Source: Vitreoscilla sp. (GTDB lineage Bacteria > Pseudomonadota > Gammaproteobacteria > Burkholderiales > Burkholderiaceae). Taken from it: a stretch of 6,546 nt of DNA. Within the stretch, counting starts at the first letter, position 1; each line of letters opens with the position of its first letter. Location: the NCBI GenBank assembly GCA_014378125.1, contig JACMOG010000259.1, positions 1 to 6,546 on the forward strand, in the 5' to 3' direction. The notes beneath the pieces were generated by a model, which was not told where the DNA came from, made no database searches, and saw only the letters and a program-made list of their open reading frames with translations. A program made the position numbers and the translations under genes. Of the stretch, positions 1 to 4,996 are shown piece by piece.

Positions 1-286
1 CACCACCGGCGAGGCCATCTGTGCGTTCGTCGTGCTCAAGCGCTCGCGTCCCACGGGCGACGAGGCCAAGGCCATCGCCAACCAGTTGCGCGAGTGGGTG
101 GGCAAGGAGATCGGCCCCATCGCCAAGCCCAAGGACATCCGCTTCGGCGACAACCTGCCCAAGACGCGCTCCGGCAAGATCATGCGGCGCCTGCTGCGCG
201 ACATCGCCAAGGGCCAGAAGATCACCCAGGACACCAGCACGCTGGGGAACCCGGCCATCCTGGACCAGCTCTCCGAGAACAATTGA
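1..286 (+). CDS. acs: Acetyl-CoA synthetase (acetate--CoA ligase), C-terminal fragment
   Basis: This is the last 94 codons of an AMP-forming acetyl-CoA synthetase; the gene begins outside the window and is read from base 2 to the TGA at 284-286. The enzyme makes acetyl-CoA from acetate, ATP and CoA in the cytoplasm. The visible part is the mobile C-terminal domain, containing the stretch [15 protein letters not shown], the conserved A10-type motif of the ANL superfamily. Its lysine (AAG at 176-178) is the catalytic lysine that protein acetyltransferases acetylate to switch the enzyme off in Salmonella and relatives. The upstream piece [15 protein letters not shown] and the tail [15 protein letters not shown] also match the bacterial Acs C-terminus closely, and the end lies where Acs normally ends. 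Nothing looks broken in this part. Other acyl-CoA synthetases (propionyl-CoA synthetase) share the motif, but the DTSTL tail favours Acs. Confidence 0.95.
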   Translation, partial: TTGEAICAFVVLKRSRPTGDEAKAIANQLREWVGKEIGPIAKPKDIRFGDNLPKTRSGKIMRRLLRDIAKGQKITQDTSTLGNPAILDQLSENN

Positions 287-291
287 CGCTG

Positions 292-317
292 CGGCGGCCG
301 CACCGGTGCGGTCGCCG
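292..317 (+). terminator. Near-perfect 26-base hairpin just after acs, possible terminator
   Basis: Two 13-base arms (292-304 and 305-317) are reverse complements except for one C-to-T change, which still pairs as G-U in RNA. The centre is CCGCACCGGTGCGG (298-311). It begins six bases after the acs stop and is almost entirely G and C, so the RNA would fold into a very stable stem with a small forced loop. No run of T follows, so it is not a textbook intrinsic terminator. It may instead end transcription weakly, protect the 3' end of acs mRNA, or be a protein-binding site. Confidence 0.45.
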
Positions 318-414
318 GGTGTCGATGCTGCTACATTGAGTCGGTTCGTCCTTTCACTGCGATCCCGTACGCGCGACCCTTTCCCGAGGGCGGCGGCCGG
401 GCAGGGGTCCTGGC

Positions 415-699
415 ATGTTGTTCATCTTCATCGGCATCGGTCTGCTCGTCTGCAACTTCATGGACTGGGGGCCGATGGCCGCCTGGAACTTCAATCTCAC
501 GGGCGACCTGTGGAAGTTCGTGCTGCCGTTCGCGCTGGCCACGGTGTGGTGGATCTGGTCGGACGCCACCGGCTGGACCAAGCGCAAGGCCATGGTCGCC
601 GACGCGAAGCGCAAGCAGGACCGTCTCGACCGCAACATCGACGCGATGGGCCTCGGCCACCTGCACAAGCACCGCGACGGCAAGACGCGTCCCAAGTGA
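415..699 (+). CDS. Small Trp-rich membrane protein (TIGR04438-like)
   Basis: This 94-residue protein has seven tryptophans (W18, W24, W33, W45, W46, W48, W54), and its length and layout match the small Trp-rich protein family TIGR04438 found in Burkholderiales. No function is known for that family. A hydrophobic stretch at residues 2-15 and another at about 34-49, ending in VWWIW, look like two membrane segments. After them comes a charged, basic, probably helical and cytoplasmic tail (KRKAMVADAKRKQDRLDR) ending HKHRDGKTRPK. The ATG at 415 lies right before the first hydrophobic stretch, and a purine-rich CAGGGG about nine bases upstream could serve as ribosome binding site. The next gene starts one base after its stop, so the two are very probably co-transcribed and translationally coupled. 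Inner-membrane location is inferred from hydrophobicity only. Confidence 0.85.
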   Translation: MLFIFIGIGLLVCNFMDWGPMAAWNFNLTGDLWKFVLPFALATVWWIWSDATGWTKRKAMVADAKRKQDRLDRNIDAMGLGHLHKHRDGKTRPK

Positions 700-700
700 C

Positions 701-1108
701 ATGCCGCTGAAGATCGCCGCCACGCAGCCGTTCAAGATCGGCCAGCCGCTGGTGGTCGACGCCGATTCGCCCGAGGGGCGCTATGCCACGGTGTTCGAGG
801 ACGACGGCAAGACCGGCTACTTCTACGCCGTGGACACCGACGTCGAGGACGGCAACCCCGTGCGCGACGCGATGCTGGTCTACACGGTGGCCGACGTCAC
901 CGATGCGGCAATCGAATCGACGCTGGAGATCGGCTGGTCGGACGACGGCCTGAAAGCGCTGCTGCTGATCAACGACGAACCCCACGCGGCCTTCGACTTC
1001 GCCCAGCGCCAGGGCTGGTGCCTGAGCGGCGAGCCCGCGCCGGACGCCACCGGCTGGTCGAAGGCGTCGCGGCAGTGGAGCGACGACGTCGAGGCCTTGT
1101 TCGACTGA
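701..1108 (+). CDS. DUF2251-like hypothetical protein
   Basis: This 135-residue acidic protein has no signal peptide or membrane segment and is probably cytoplasmic. From memory it resembles the DUF2251 family: the core FEDDGKTGYFYAVD (residues 32-45) followed by a beta-rich part (AMLVYTVADV, LEIGWSDDGLKALLLIND) and a C-terminal patch with GWCLSGE (105-111) is the pattern I associate with that family, whose function is unknown. No catalytic motif is evident. The ATG at 701 is one base downstream of the preceding stop with no good ribosome binding site, so translation probably depends on ribosomes finishing the upstream gene. The next gene follows after 13 bases. The family name is less certain than the reading frame, which is supported by natural-looking protein composition. 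Confidence 0.75.
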   Translation: MPLKIAATQPFKIGQPLVVDADSPEGRYATVFEDDGKTGYFYAVDTDVEDGNPVRDAMLVYTVADVTDAAIESTLEIGWSDDGLKALLLINDEPHAAFDFAQRQGWCLSGEPAPDATGWSKASRQWSDDVEALFD

Positions 1109-1121
1109 CGTCCCCAGCGCG

Positions 1122-1913
1122 ATGCCCGCGCCCGCCATGAACTTCCTCGACCACTGGATCGCACTGCCCGCCGGCCGCGTCTTTGCGCGCGAGTGGCCCG
1201 CGCCCACCGGTGCGGGCGACCGGGCGCCGCTCGTGCTGATGCACGACTCGCTCGGCTGCGTCGAGCTGTGGCGCGACCTTCCCGCCTTGCTTCGCGACGC
1301 CACCGGCCGGCGCGTGATCGCCTACGACCGCCTCGGCTTCGGCCGCTCCGACGCGCGCACCTCGCCGCCCTCGCTGGACTTCGTCGCCGAAGAGGCCACG
1401 ACGGGCTTCGCCGCGGTGCGCGAGCAACTTGGCGTCGGCCGCTTCGCCGTACTGGGCCACAGCGTGGGCGGCGGCATGTCGGTGAACATCGCCGCGACAT
1501 GGGCCGCCGACTGCGAAGCGCTGGTCACCATTGCCGCCCAGGCGATGGTGGAGGAGCGCACGCTGGCCGGCCTGCGGGCCGCGCGCACGTCGTTCGCCGA
1601 CCCTTCGCAGAGGGAGCGGCTCGCGCGCTATCACGGCGACAAGGCGGCGTGGGTGCTGGGAGCCTGGCTCGACACGTGGCCGGATCCCGCGTTCGCCGAC
1701 TGGTCGCTGGCGCCGGTGCTGCCGCGGGTGGCGTGCAAGGTGCTCGCGTTGCACGGCGCGGACGACGAATACGGCAGCGCCGCGCATCCGCGAATGATCG
1801 GCGAACGGGTGGCCGGGCCGGCCATCGTGGAGATCCTGCCGGGCGTCGGCCACATGCCGCATCGCGAGCGGCCGGACGACGTCGTGCGGCGCGTGGCGGA
1901 GTTCCTGGTCTAG
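1122..1913 (+). CDS. Alpha/beta hydrolase
   Basis: This 263-residue protein has the full alpha/beta hydrolase fold signature. Near the N-terminus VLMHDSLGCVELW (38-50) supplies the oxyanion-hole strand and turn, with HDSLG in place of the usual HGxxG. VIAYDRLGFGRSD (65-77) is the classic next strand. The nucleophile elbow is GHSVGG, with serine 114. The acid is D214 or D215 in LHGADDEYG, and the histidine is H244 in LPGVGHMPHRE. The catalytic triad is therefore intact and the length is normal. The family covers esterases, lactonases, C-C bond hydrolases and haloperoxidase-like enzymes, so the substrate cannot be named. It has no signal peptide and is probably cytoplasmic. Two starts are possible, ATG 1122 and ATG 1137 (residue 6); neither has a clear ribosome binding site, and coupling to the upstream gene is likely. 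Its TAG stop overlaps the stop of the opposite-strand gene. Confidence 0.9.
   Translation: MPAPAMNFLDHWIALPAGRVFAREWPAPTGAGDRAPLVLMHDSLGCVELWRDLPALLRDATGRRVIAYDRLGFGRSDARTSPPSLDFVAEEATTGFAAVREQLGVGRFAVLGHSVGGGMSVNIAATWAADCEALVTIAAQAMVEERTLAGLRAARTSFADPSQRERLARYHGDKAAWVLGAWLDTWPDPAFADWSLAPVLPRVACKVLALHGADDEYGSAAHPRMIGERVAGPAIVEILPGVGHMPHRERPDDVVRRVAEFLV
1910..1913. other. CTAG shared by two convergent stop codons
   Basis: The hydrolase stop TAG (1911-1913, +) and the oxidoreductase-like stop TAG (1912-1910, -) both lie in one palindromic CTAG. The two genes overlap by these four bases and there is no room for a terminator between them, so each transcript must run into the other gene. Confidence 0.9.
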
Positions 1914-2107
1914 GCAGCGTCGGGATGGCGCGCGCGCCAGGCGCGTAGCGACTGTCGATGCGCGTCCATGGCGAGATCGTGCAGGTCGAAGATGCACGGG
2001 TCGCAGCCGTTGCCGCAGCACAGCTCGAAGTCGGGCTGCGGCGGGGCGACGGGCATCGGATCGGGGTCGGGAGCGGCGGACGCGGAGGGCGCTTCGGGCG
2101 TCGTCAT
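1910..2107 (-). CDS. Small Cys-rich oxidoreductase-like domain protein
   Basis: This 65-residue protein has a Pro/Ala-rich start (residues 1-27) and then a compact cysteine motif, ELCCGNGCDPCIFDLHDLA, with C30, C31, C35 and C38. This is the signature of the oxidoreductase-like family (Pfam PF09791 as I recall it), often annotated as oxidoreductase-like domain-containing protein. The four closely spaced cysteines suggest a metal or Fe-S site, but its biochemical role is not established and it contains no dinucleotide-binding fold. ATG is at 2107-2105. It lies seven bases downstream of the MFS transporter stop on the same strand, so it is probably the last gene of the DeoR-MFS operon. Its TAG stop at 1912-1910 shares CTAG with the stop of the convergent hydrolase gene. 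Confidence 0.85.
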   Translation of the reverse strand: MTTPEAPSASAAPDPDPMPVAPPQPDFELCCGNGCDPCIFDLHDLAMDAHRQSLRAWRARHPDAA

Positions 2108-2114
2108 GCCGCGA

Positions 2115-3269
2115 TTATCGGGCGACCACGCGGCCGGTGCTGAGCGGCACCAAGGCCATCAACGCCGCCAGCACCCAGAAGGCGATCGGCAGGCTGGCCA
2201 GGTGCGAGACGAAGCCGACCGCCGCGGGGCCCAACAGCTGGCCCGCGTAGCCCACGGTGGTGAGCGCGGACACGGCCATGGCCGCCGAGGTGCCGGGCAC
2301 GTTGCCGGCGCGCCGGAACAGCACCGGCACGATGTTGGACGCGCCCAGGCCGATCAGCACGAAGCCGGCCAGCGCGATCTCCAGGCGCGTGCCCAGCAGC
2401 AGCACCCCGAAGCCGAGCAACGAGACGACCCCGCCCCACGACATCGTGGCGCGGTCGCCGAAGCGGCCGGTGATGGCGCCGCCGCCGAGGCGGCCGGCGG
2501 TCATGGCCACCGCGAAGAACGCGTAGCCCAGGCCGCCCTGCGCCGTGGCCGCCAGGCCGCGACCGGTGATCAGCAGCGCGCCCCAATCGAGCATCGCACC
2601 CTCGACGAGAAAGCACACCGCCGCCAACGCCGCCAGCAACACCACCGGCCCGCGCGGCCAGGCGAGCGCTTGTCCCGCGGCCACGCGCGCGGTCTGCGCG
2701 AGGCGCGGCGCCGCCACGGCCATGGCCGCCACCATGATGGCCAGGCAGACGAACGTGCAGGCCAGGGGCCTGAGTCCGTACGACAACAGGAACGTGACGA
2801 GCGCGGCACCGGCGAAGCCGCCGACGCTGAACATCGCGTGGAAGCCCGACATCAGCGGCGCGCCGGCGTCGCGCTCCACCTCCACCGCGTGCACGTTCAT
2901 CGACACGTCCAGCGAACCCAGCGCGCCGCCGAACACGAACAGCGCCGCGCCCAACCCCCACGGCGAACCGGCGAGGGCCAGCAGCGGCAGCGCGAGCGAC
3001 ATCGCCAGGCCGCTGGCCACCACCACGGGCTTGCAGCCATAGCGCGCGCACAGCGGGCCGGTGCGCAGCATGGCGGTGACCGATCCGGCGCCCAGGCACA
3101 GCAGCAGGAGGCCCATGAGGCCGTCGTCGGCACCCAGCCGCTGCTTGGCGAACGGAATCAGAGGTGCCCAGGCCGCCACGCCGAAGCCGGCCACCAGGAA
3201 GGCGATGCGGGTGGCGAGGCGGGCGGCCGGGCTGTCGGCAGAGGTCGACGGGATTGCGAGGGAGGTCAT
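2115..3269 (-). CDS. MFS transporter, YbjJ-like
   Basis: This 384-residue integral membrane protein of the major facilitator superfamily has about 12 hydrophobic segments, roughly at 21-41, 50-67, 81-100, 103-123, 144-165, 167-187, 207-227, 244-262, 275-293, 297-317, 330-352 and 358-378. The motif-A loop between helices 2 and 3 is GPLCARYGCKP (71-81), with its counterpart in the second half GRLGGGAITGRFGDR (259-273). The stretch DVSMNVHAVEVE followed by PLMSGFHAMFSVGGFAGA is typical of the branch containing E. coli YbjJ. Substrates there are poorly known; sugars or related metabolites are plausible because of the DeoR neighbour. The frame stays open further upstream, but residues before ATG 3269 are Arg-rich and overlap the regulator, so I choose 3269, which leaves a 17-base gap after the DeoR stop. 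The site upstream of ATG lacks a clear ribosome binding sequence. The length is normal for the family. Confidence 0.9.
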   Translation of the reverse strand: MTSLAIPSTSADSPAARLATRIAFLVAGFGVAAWAPLIPFAKQRLGADDGLMGLLLLCLGAGSVTAMLRTGPLCARYGCKPVVVASGLAMSLALPLLALAGSPWGLGAALFVFGGALGSLDVSMNVHAVEVERDAGAPLMSGFHAMFSVGGFAGAALVTFLLSYGLRPLACTFVCLAIMVAAMAVAAPRLAQTARVAAGQALAWPRGPVVLLAALAAVCFLVEGAMLDWGALLITGRGLAATAQGGLGYAFFAVAMTAGRLGGGAITGRFGDRATMSWGGVVSLLGFGVLLLGTRLEIALAGFVLIGLGASNIVPVLFRRAGNVPGTSAAMAVSALTTVGYAGQLLGPAAVGFVSHLASLPIAFWVLAALMALVPLSTGRVVAR

Positions 3270-3286
3270 TGGAAGGGACGAGAGGG

Positions 3287-4063
3287 TCAGGCGGCCGGGG
3301 CGGCCACGGCCAGCGTGGCGCCGGCGGCGCGCAGCGGATCGGTGAGGGCGGCGGGCGCGTCGTGCTCCACCACCAGCAGGTCGACGTCGGCCAGGTTGCA
3401 GGCGCGGAAGGGCGAGCGGGCGTCCAACTTCTCGTCGAGGGCCAGCACCACGCAATGGCGCGCGGCCTGCACCAGGGCGTGCTTGAACGACGCGTCGGCA
3501 TGCAGCTCGGCGCCCACGCCCCGCGACGGATGCACGGCGCAGGCGCCCAGGAAGCAGCGGTCGATGTCGAACCGGCCCACGGCCTGCACCGCGGCGGCAT
3601 CGACGCAGCCGCCCACGGTGGTGTCGACCCCGCCGCCCACCATGATCAGGCGCAGGTCGGGGCGGCGCAGCACGGCGCCGGCGATGTCGATGGCGTTGGT
3701 GGCCACGGTGAGGTCGAGGTCTTCGGGCAGGAACTCGACGAGCGCGAGGTTGGTGCTGCCGGCGTCGAGGAACAGGAATTCGCCGGCCCGGATCGTCGCG
3801 GCCGCGCGTTGCGCCAGCGCCCGCTTGCGCTCGCGCGCGAGGTCGATGCGGGCCACCATGGGCAGCGCCTGTGACGCGACGGGCAGGGCGCCGCCGTAGA
3901 CGCGGCGGCAGCGGCCTTCGGCGGCGAGCGCGCGCAGGTCGCGGCGGATGGCGTCTTCGGAGACGTCGAACTCCTCGGCCAACGTCGTGGCCACCACGGG
4001 CTGGCCTTCGGCCAGGCGGGCGGCGATCACGTCGCGGCGGGCAAGCGGAAGGGGTGCAGGCAT
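3287..4063 (-). CDS. DeoR-family transcriptional regulator
   Basis: This 258-residue cytoplasmic DNA-binding protein has the usual DeoR length. The N-terminal winged helix-turn-helix covers about residues 8-60, with TTLAEEFDVSEDAIRRDLRAL (27-47) as the helix-turn-helix and RRVYGGAL (53-60) as the wing. The C-terminal sugar-phosphate sensing domain shows FLDAGSTNLALVEFL (98-112), with the D-x-G-S-T phosphate-binding turn, then VATNAIDIA (120-128), the glycine-rich MVGGGVD (141-147), FLGACAVHPSRGV (171-183) and a conserved lysine in LDEKLD (209-214). DeoR regulators usually repress an adjacent operon and release DNA on binding a phosphorylated sugar or similar ligand. Here the partner gene is the MFS transporter 17 bases downstream. 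ATG at 4063-4061 is preceded by a promoter so close that the transcript may be leaderless, and by two direct repeats that could be its own operator. The effector cannot be read from the sequence. Confidence 0.93.
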   Translation of the reverse strand: MPAPLPLARRDVIAARLAEGQPVVATTLAEEFDVSEDAIRRDLRALAAEGRCRRVYGGALPVASQALPMVARIDLARERKRALAQRAAATIRAGEFLFLDAGSTNLALVEFLPEDLDLTVATNAIDIAGAVLRRPDLRLIMVGGGVDTTVGGCVDAAAVQAVGRFDIDRCFLGACAVHPSRGVGAELHADASFKHALVQAARHCVVLALDEKLDARSPFRACNLADVDLLVVEHDAPAALTDPLRAAGATLAVAAPAA

Positions 4064-4069
4064 GGCGCC

Positions 4070-4098
4070 ATCTTAAACGTGCATGAACGAGAAATCAA
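4070..4098 (-). promoter_or_regulatory. Candidate sigma70 promoter for the deoR-MFS operon, probably leaderless
   Basis: Read on the minus strand, TTGATT (4098-4093, four of six matches to TTGACA) and TAAGAT (4075-4070, four of six matches to TATAAT) are separated by exactly 17 bases. The A of the regulator's ATG (4063) is seven bases past the -10 element, where transcription is expected to begin. No Shine-Dalgarno sequence lies before that ATG, which fits a leaderless mRNA. The promoter is predicted by eye and both boxes are imperfect. Confidence 0.5.
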
Positions 4099-4112
4099 TC
4101 GTGCACGATCAA
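4075..4112. promoter_or_regulatory. Two direct repeats, candidate DeoR operator
   Basis: The 16-base words AAACGTGCATGAACGA (4075-4090) and AATCGTGCACGATCAA (4097-4112) agree at 12 of 16 positions, with the shared core CGTGCAYGA. Their starts are 22 bases apart, two helical turns, so both would lie on the same DNA face. The second copy contains the perfect 12-base palindrome ATCGTGCACGAT (4098-4109). The first copy lies between the -35 and -10 boxes and touches the -10; the second adjoins the -35. This is where a repressor would block RNA polymerase. Assigning it to the neighbouring DeoR protein is inference from position. Confidence 0.45.
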
Positions 4113-4140
4113 GAAGACATCAGACCCCCGGGAGCGGCCC

Positions 4141-4758
4141 TCAAAAAATGGTTTCGGGATCGACCGGCTGCCAGGCCGGGAACCGGGACATCGCCGAGGC
4201 GAACTACCCGGAGGACACGATGCGGCCCGTCCACGTTTGCAGCGGCTCGAACGGCGCGGTGTCGAACCAGCCGGGATCGACCGCGGCGAACTGCCGAATG
4301 AACGGCGCGATGGCCATGTCAGCCAGCGAGGGGGTGTCCCGCAGCAGAAAAGGACGATCCGCGAGACGCGCACTCAACGGCGCCAGCATCAGCTCGACGG
4401 CCTCGTCGCGCCAGGCCTGCAATGGGCGCTCGGGATGGCGCGACGCGTATTTGTAGCGGTCGAGCGCCTGCTTGAAGGGGCCGTCGTTGAGGGCGATCAA
4501 CGCATCGCTGCGGGTCATGCTGCTCCAGCGCCCAGCACATGATCTCGAGGCTCTGTTGCAGCACGCGGCCGTCAGGCGGTTGCAGGACGGGCACCGTTGC
4601 CTTGGGCGAGGCGTGCAGGAGCGCCGCAGGCTTGTCGCGCAGCACCACCTCGCGCAACGCCACCCGCACGCCCGAAACCTTGATGGCGAGCCTGGCGCGG
4701 ATGGCGTAGGGGCAGCGGCGAAACGAGTACAGGATCGGCGTGTCGCTCGGGGTGGAAT
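4141..4758 (-). pseudogene. Decayed glutathione S-transferase gene
   Basis: Both GST domains are recognisable but in different frames. The N-terminal thioredoxin-like domain starts near 4744 with DTPILYSFRRCPYAIRARLA, containing the CPYA active-site-type motif, then TVPVL with the cis-proline. The frame ends at ALEQHDP near 4511. From about 4512 the helical C-terminal domain continues in another frame: SDALIALNDGPFKQALDRYKY, then DTPSLADMAIAPFIRQFA, the family's N-capping region. That frame meets TAG at 4204-4206 (RIVSSG-stop). After this stop the same frame reads FASAMSRFPAWQPVDPETIF to a TGA at 4143-4141, which is the normal GST C-terminus. No ATG, GTG or TTG lies in the N-terminal frame near 4758-4735; ATTCCACC at 4758-4751 looks like ATGTCCACC lacking one G. 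The glutathione-binding E-S pair also reads Q-S (LQQSLEIM). A few residues seem missing at the frameshift. Three independent lesions make sequencing error unlikely. Confidence 0.85.
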
Positions 4759-4939
4759 GGGAGGGCGTCTCGCAGGATTCTGAACGAGTGGGTCGCCGTT
4801 GCCAAAGGGGATGCCGCAGTGCACTGGCTGGTCGACAGGGTGGCAAGGGGCCGCGCGCGCGTTCAGATGCTCGGACCGTTCGCGCAGCACGGCGCGGACA
4901 TCGGCGCCTTGGCTGACAACGGCGCAAGCGCTCTTTCAC

Positions 4940-4955
4940 TTCGAAATCATTCGAA
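4940..4955. repeat. Perfect 6-4-6 inverted repeat upstream of the GNAT gene
   Basis: TTCGAAATCATTCGAA consists of two identical, self-complementary TTCGAA hexamers with a four-base spacer, giving a 10-base (one helical turn) period. It is 42 bases before the proposed TTG start and just before ATG 4958. The geometry suits a dimeric regulator binding site, and its A/T content stands out in this GC-rich DNA. No regulator is identified. Confidence 0.4.
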
Positions 4956-4985
4956 CGATGCAGAATGGCCGTGGCCTCAATCTGC

Positions 4986-4990
4986 AAGGA
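4986..4990 (+). promoter_or_regulatory. Ribosome binding site supporting a TTG start for the GNAT gene
   Basis: AAGGA sits six bases before TTG 4997, an ideal distance. The in-frame ATG at 4958 has no comparable purine stretch, so this site decides the start choice. Confidence 0.6.
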
Positions 4991-4996
4991 CGCAAC

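Larger units (their letters stand above)
4759..4996. other. Unassigned stretch between GST remnant and GNAT gene
   Basis: These 238 bases hold no gene I can defend. Several frames are open on both strands, but none gives a recognisable protein. The plus-strand frame of the GNAT gene can be read back to ATG 4799, and another plus-strand frame gives a plausible-looking but unrecognised peptide (MHWLVDRVARGRARVQML from 4819). The only clear structure is the inverted repeat at 4940-4955. The region may be eroded coding sequence or the GNAT leader. Confidence 0.5.

Noticed and set aside
336..341. TTGAGT as a -35 box for the Trp-rich protein gene
   Set aside because: The sequence 17 bases downstream has no acceptable -10 box; the real promoter is not evident by eye.
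969..2021. A long minus-strand open frame opposite the alpha/beta hydrolase
   Set aside because: Arg/Ala/Gly-rich translation without motifs; the plus strand encodes an intact catalytic triad.
3270..3455. Upstream extension of the MFS protein to ATG 3455
   Set aside because: The extra 62 residues are Arg-rich, overlap the DeoR coding sequence and do not resemble an MFS N-terminus.
2104..3600. A long alternative minus-strand frame through deoR and the MFS gene
   Set aside because: Composition is Arg/Pro/Ala-biased with no membrane helices; the accepted frames explain the region.
1968..3899. A very long plus-strand open frame opposite the MFS and DeoR genes
   Set aside because: Its translation is a low-complexity Ala/Arg/Gln/His-rich chain without domains, as expected from the complementary strand of GC-rich genes. 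The minus-strand proteins have clear family motifs.
4144..4149. Six-T run on the minus strand as an intrinsic terminator
   Set aside because: It encodes the end of the ancestral GST (Ile-Phe-stop), and the nearest stem (CCGGC/GCCGG) is about 15 bases away, too far for a standard terminator.
4799..4957. N-terminal extension of the GNAT protein to ATG 4799
   Set aside because: No ribosome binding site was seen, the sequence does not resemble the family, and a well-placed start exists at 4997.
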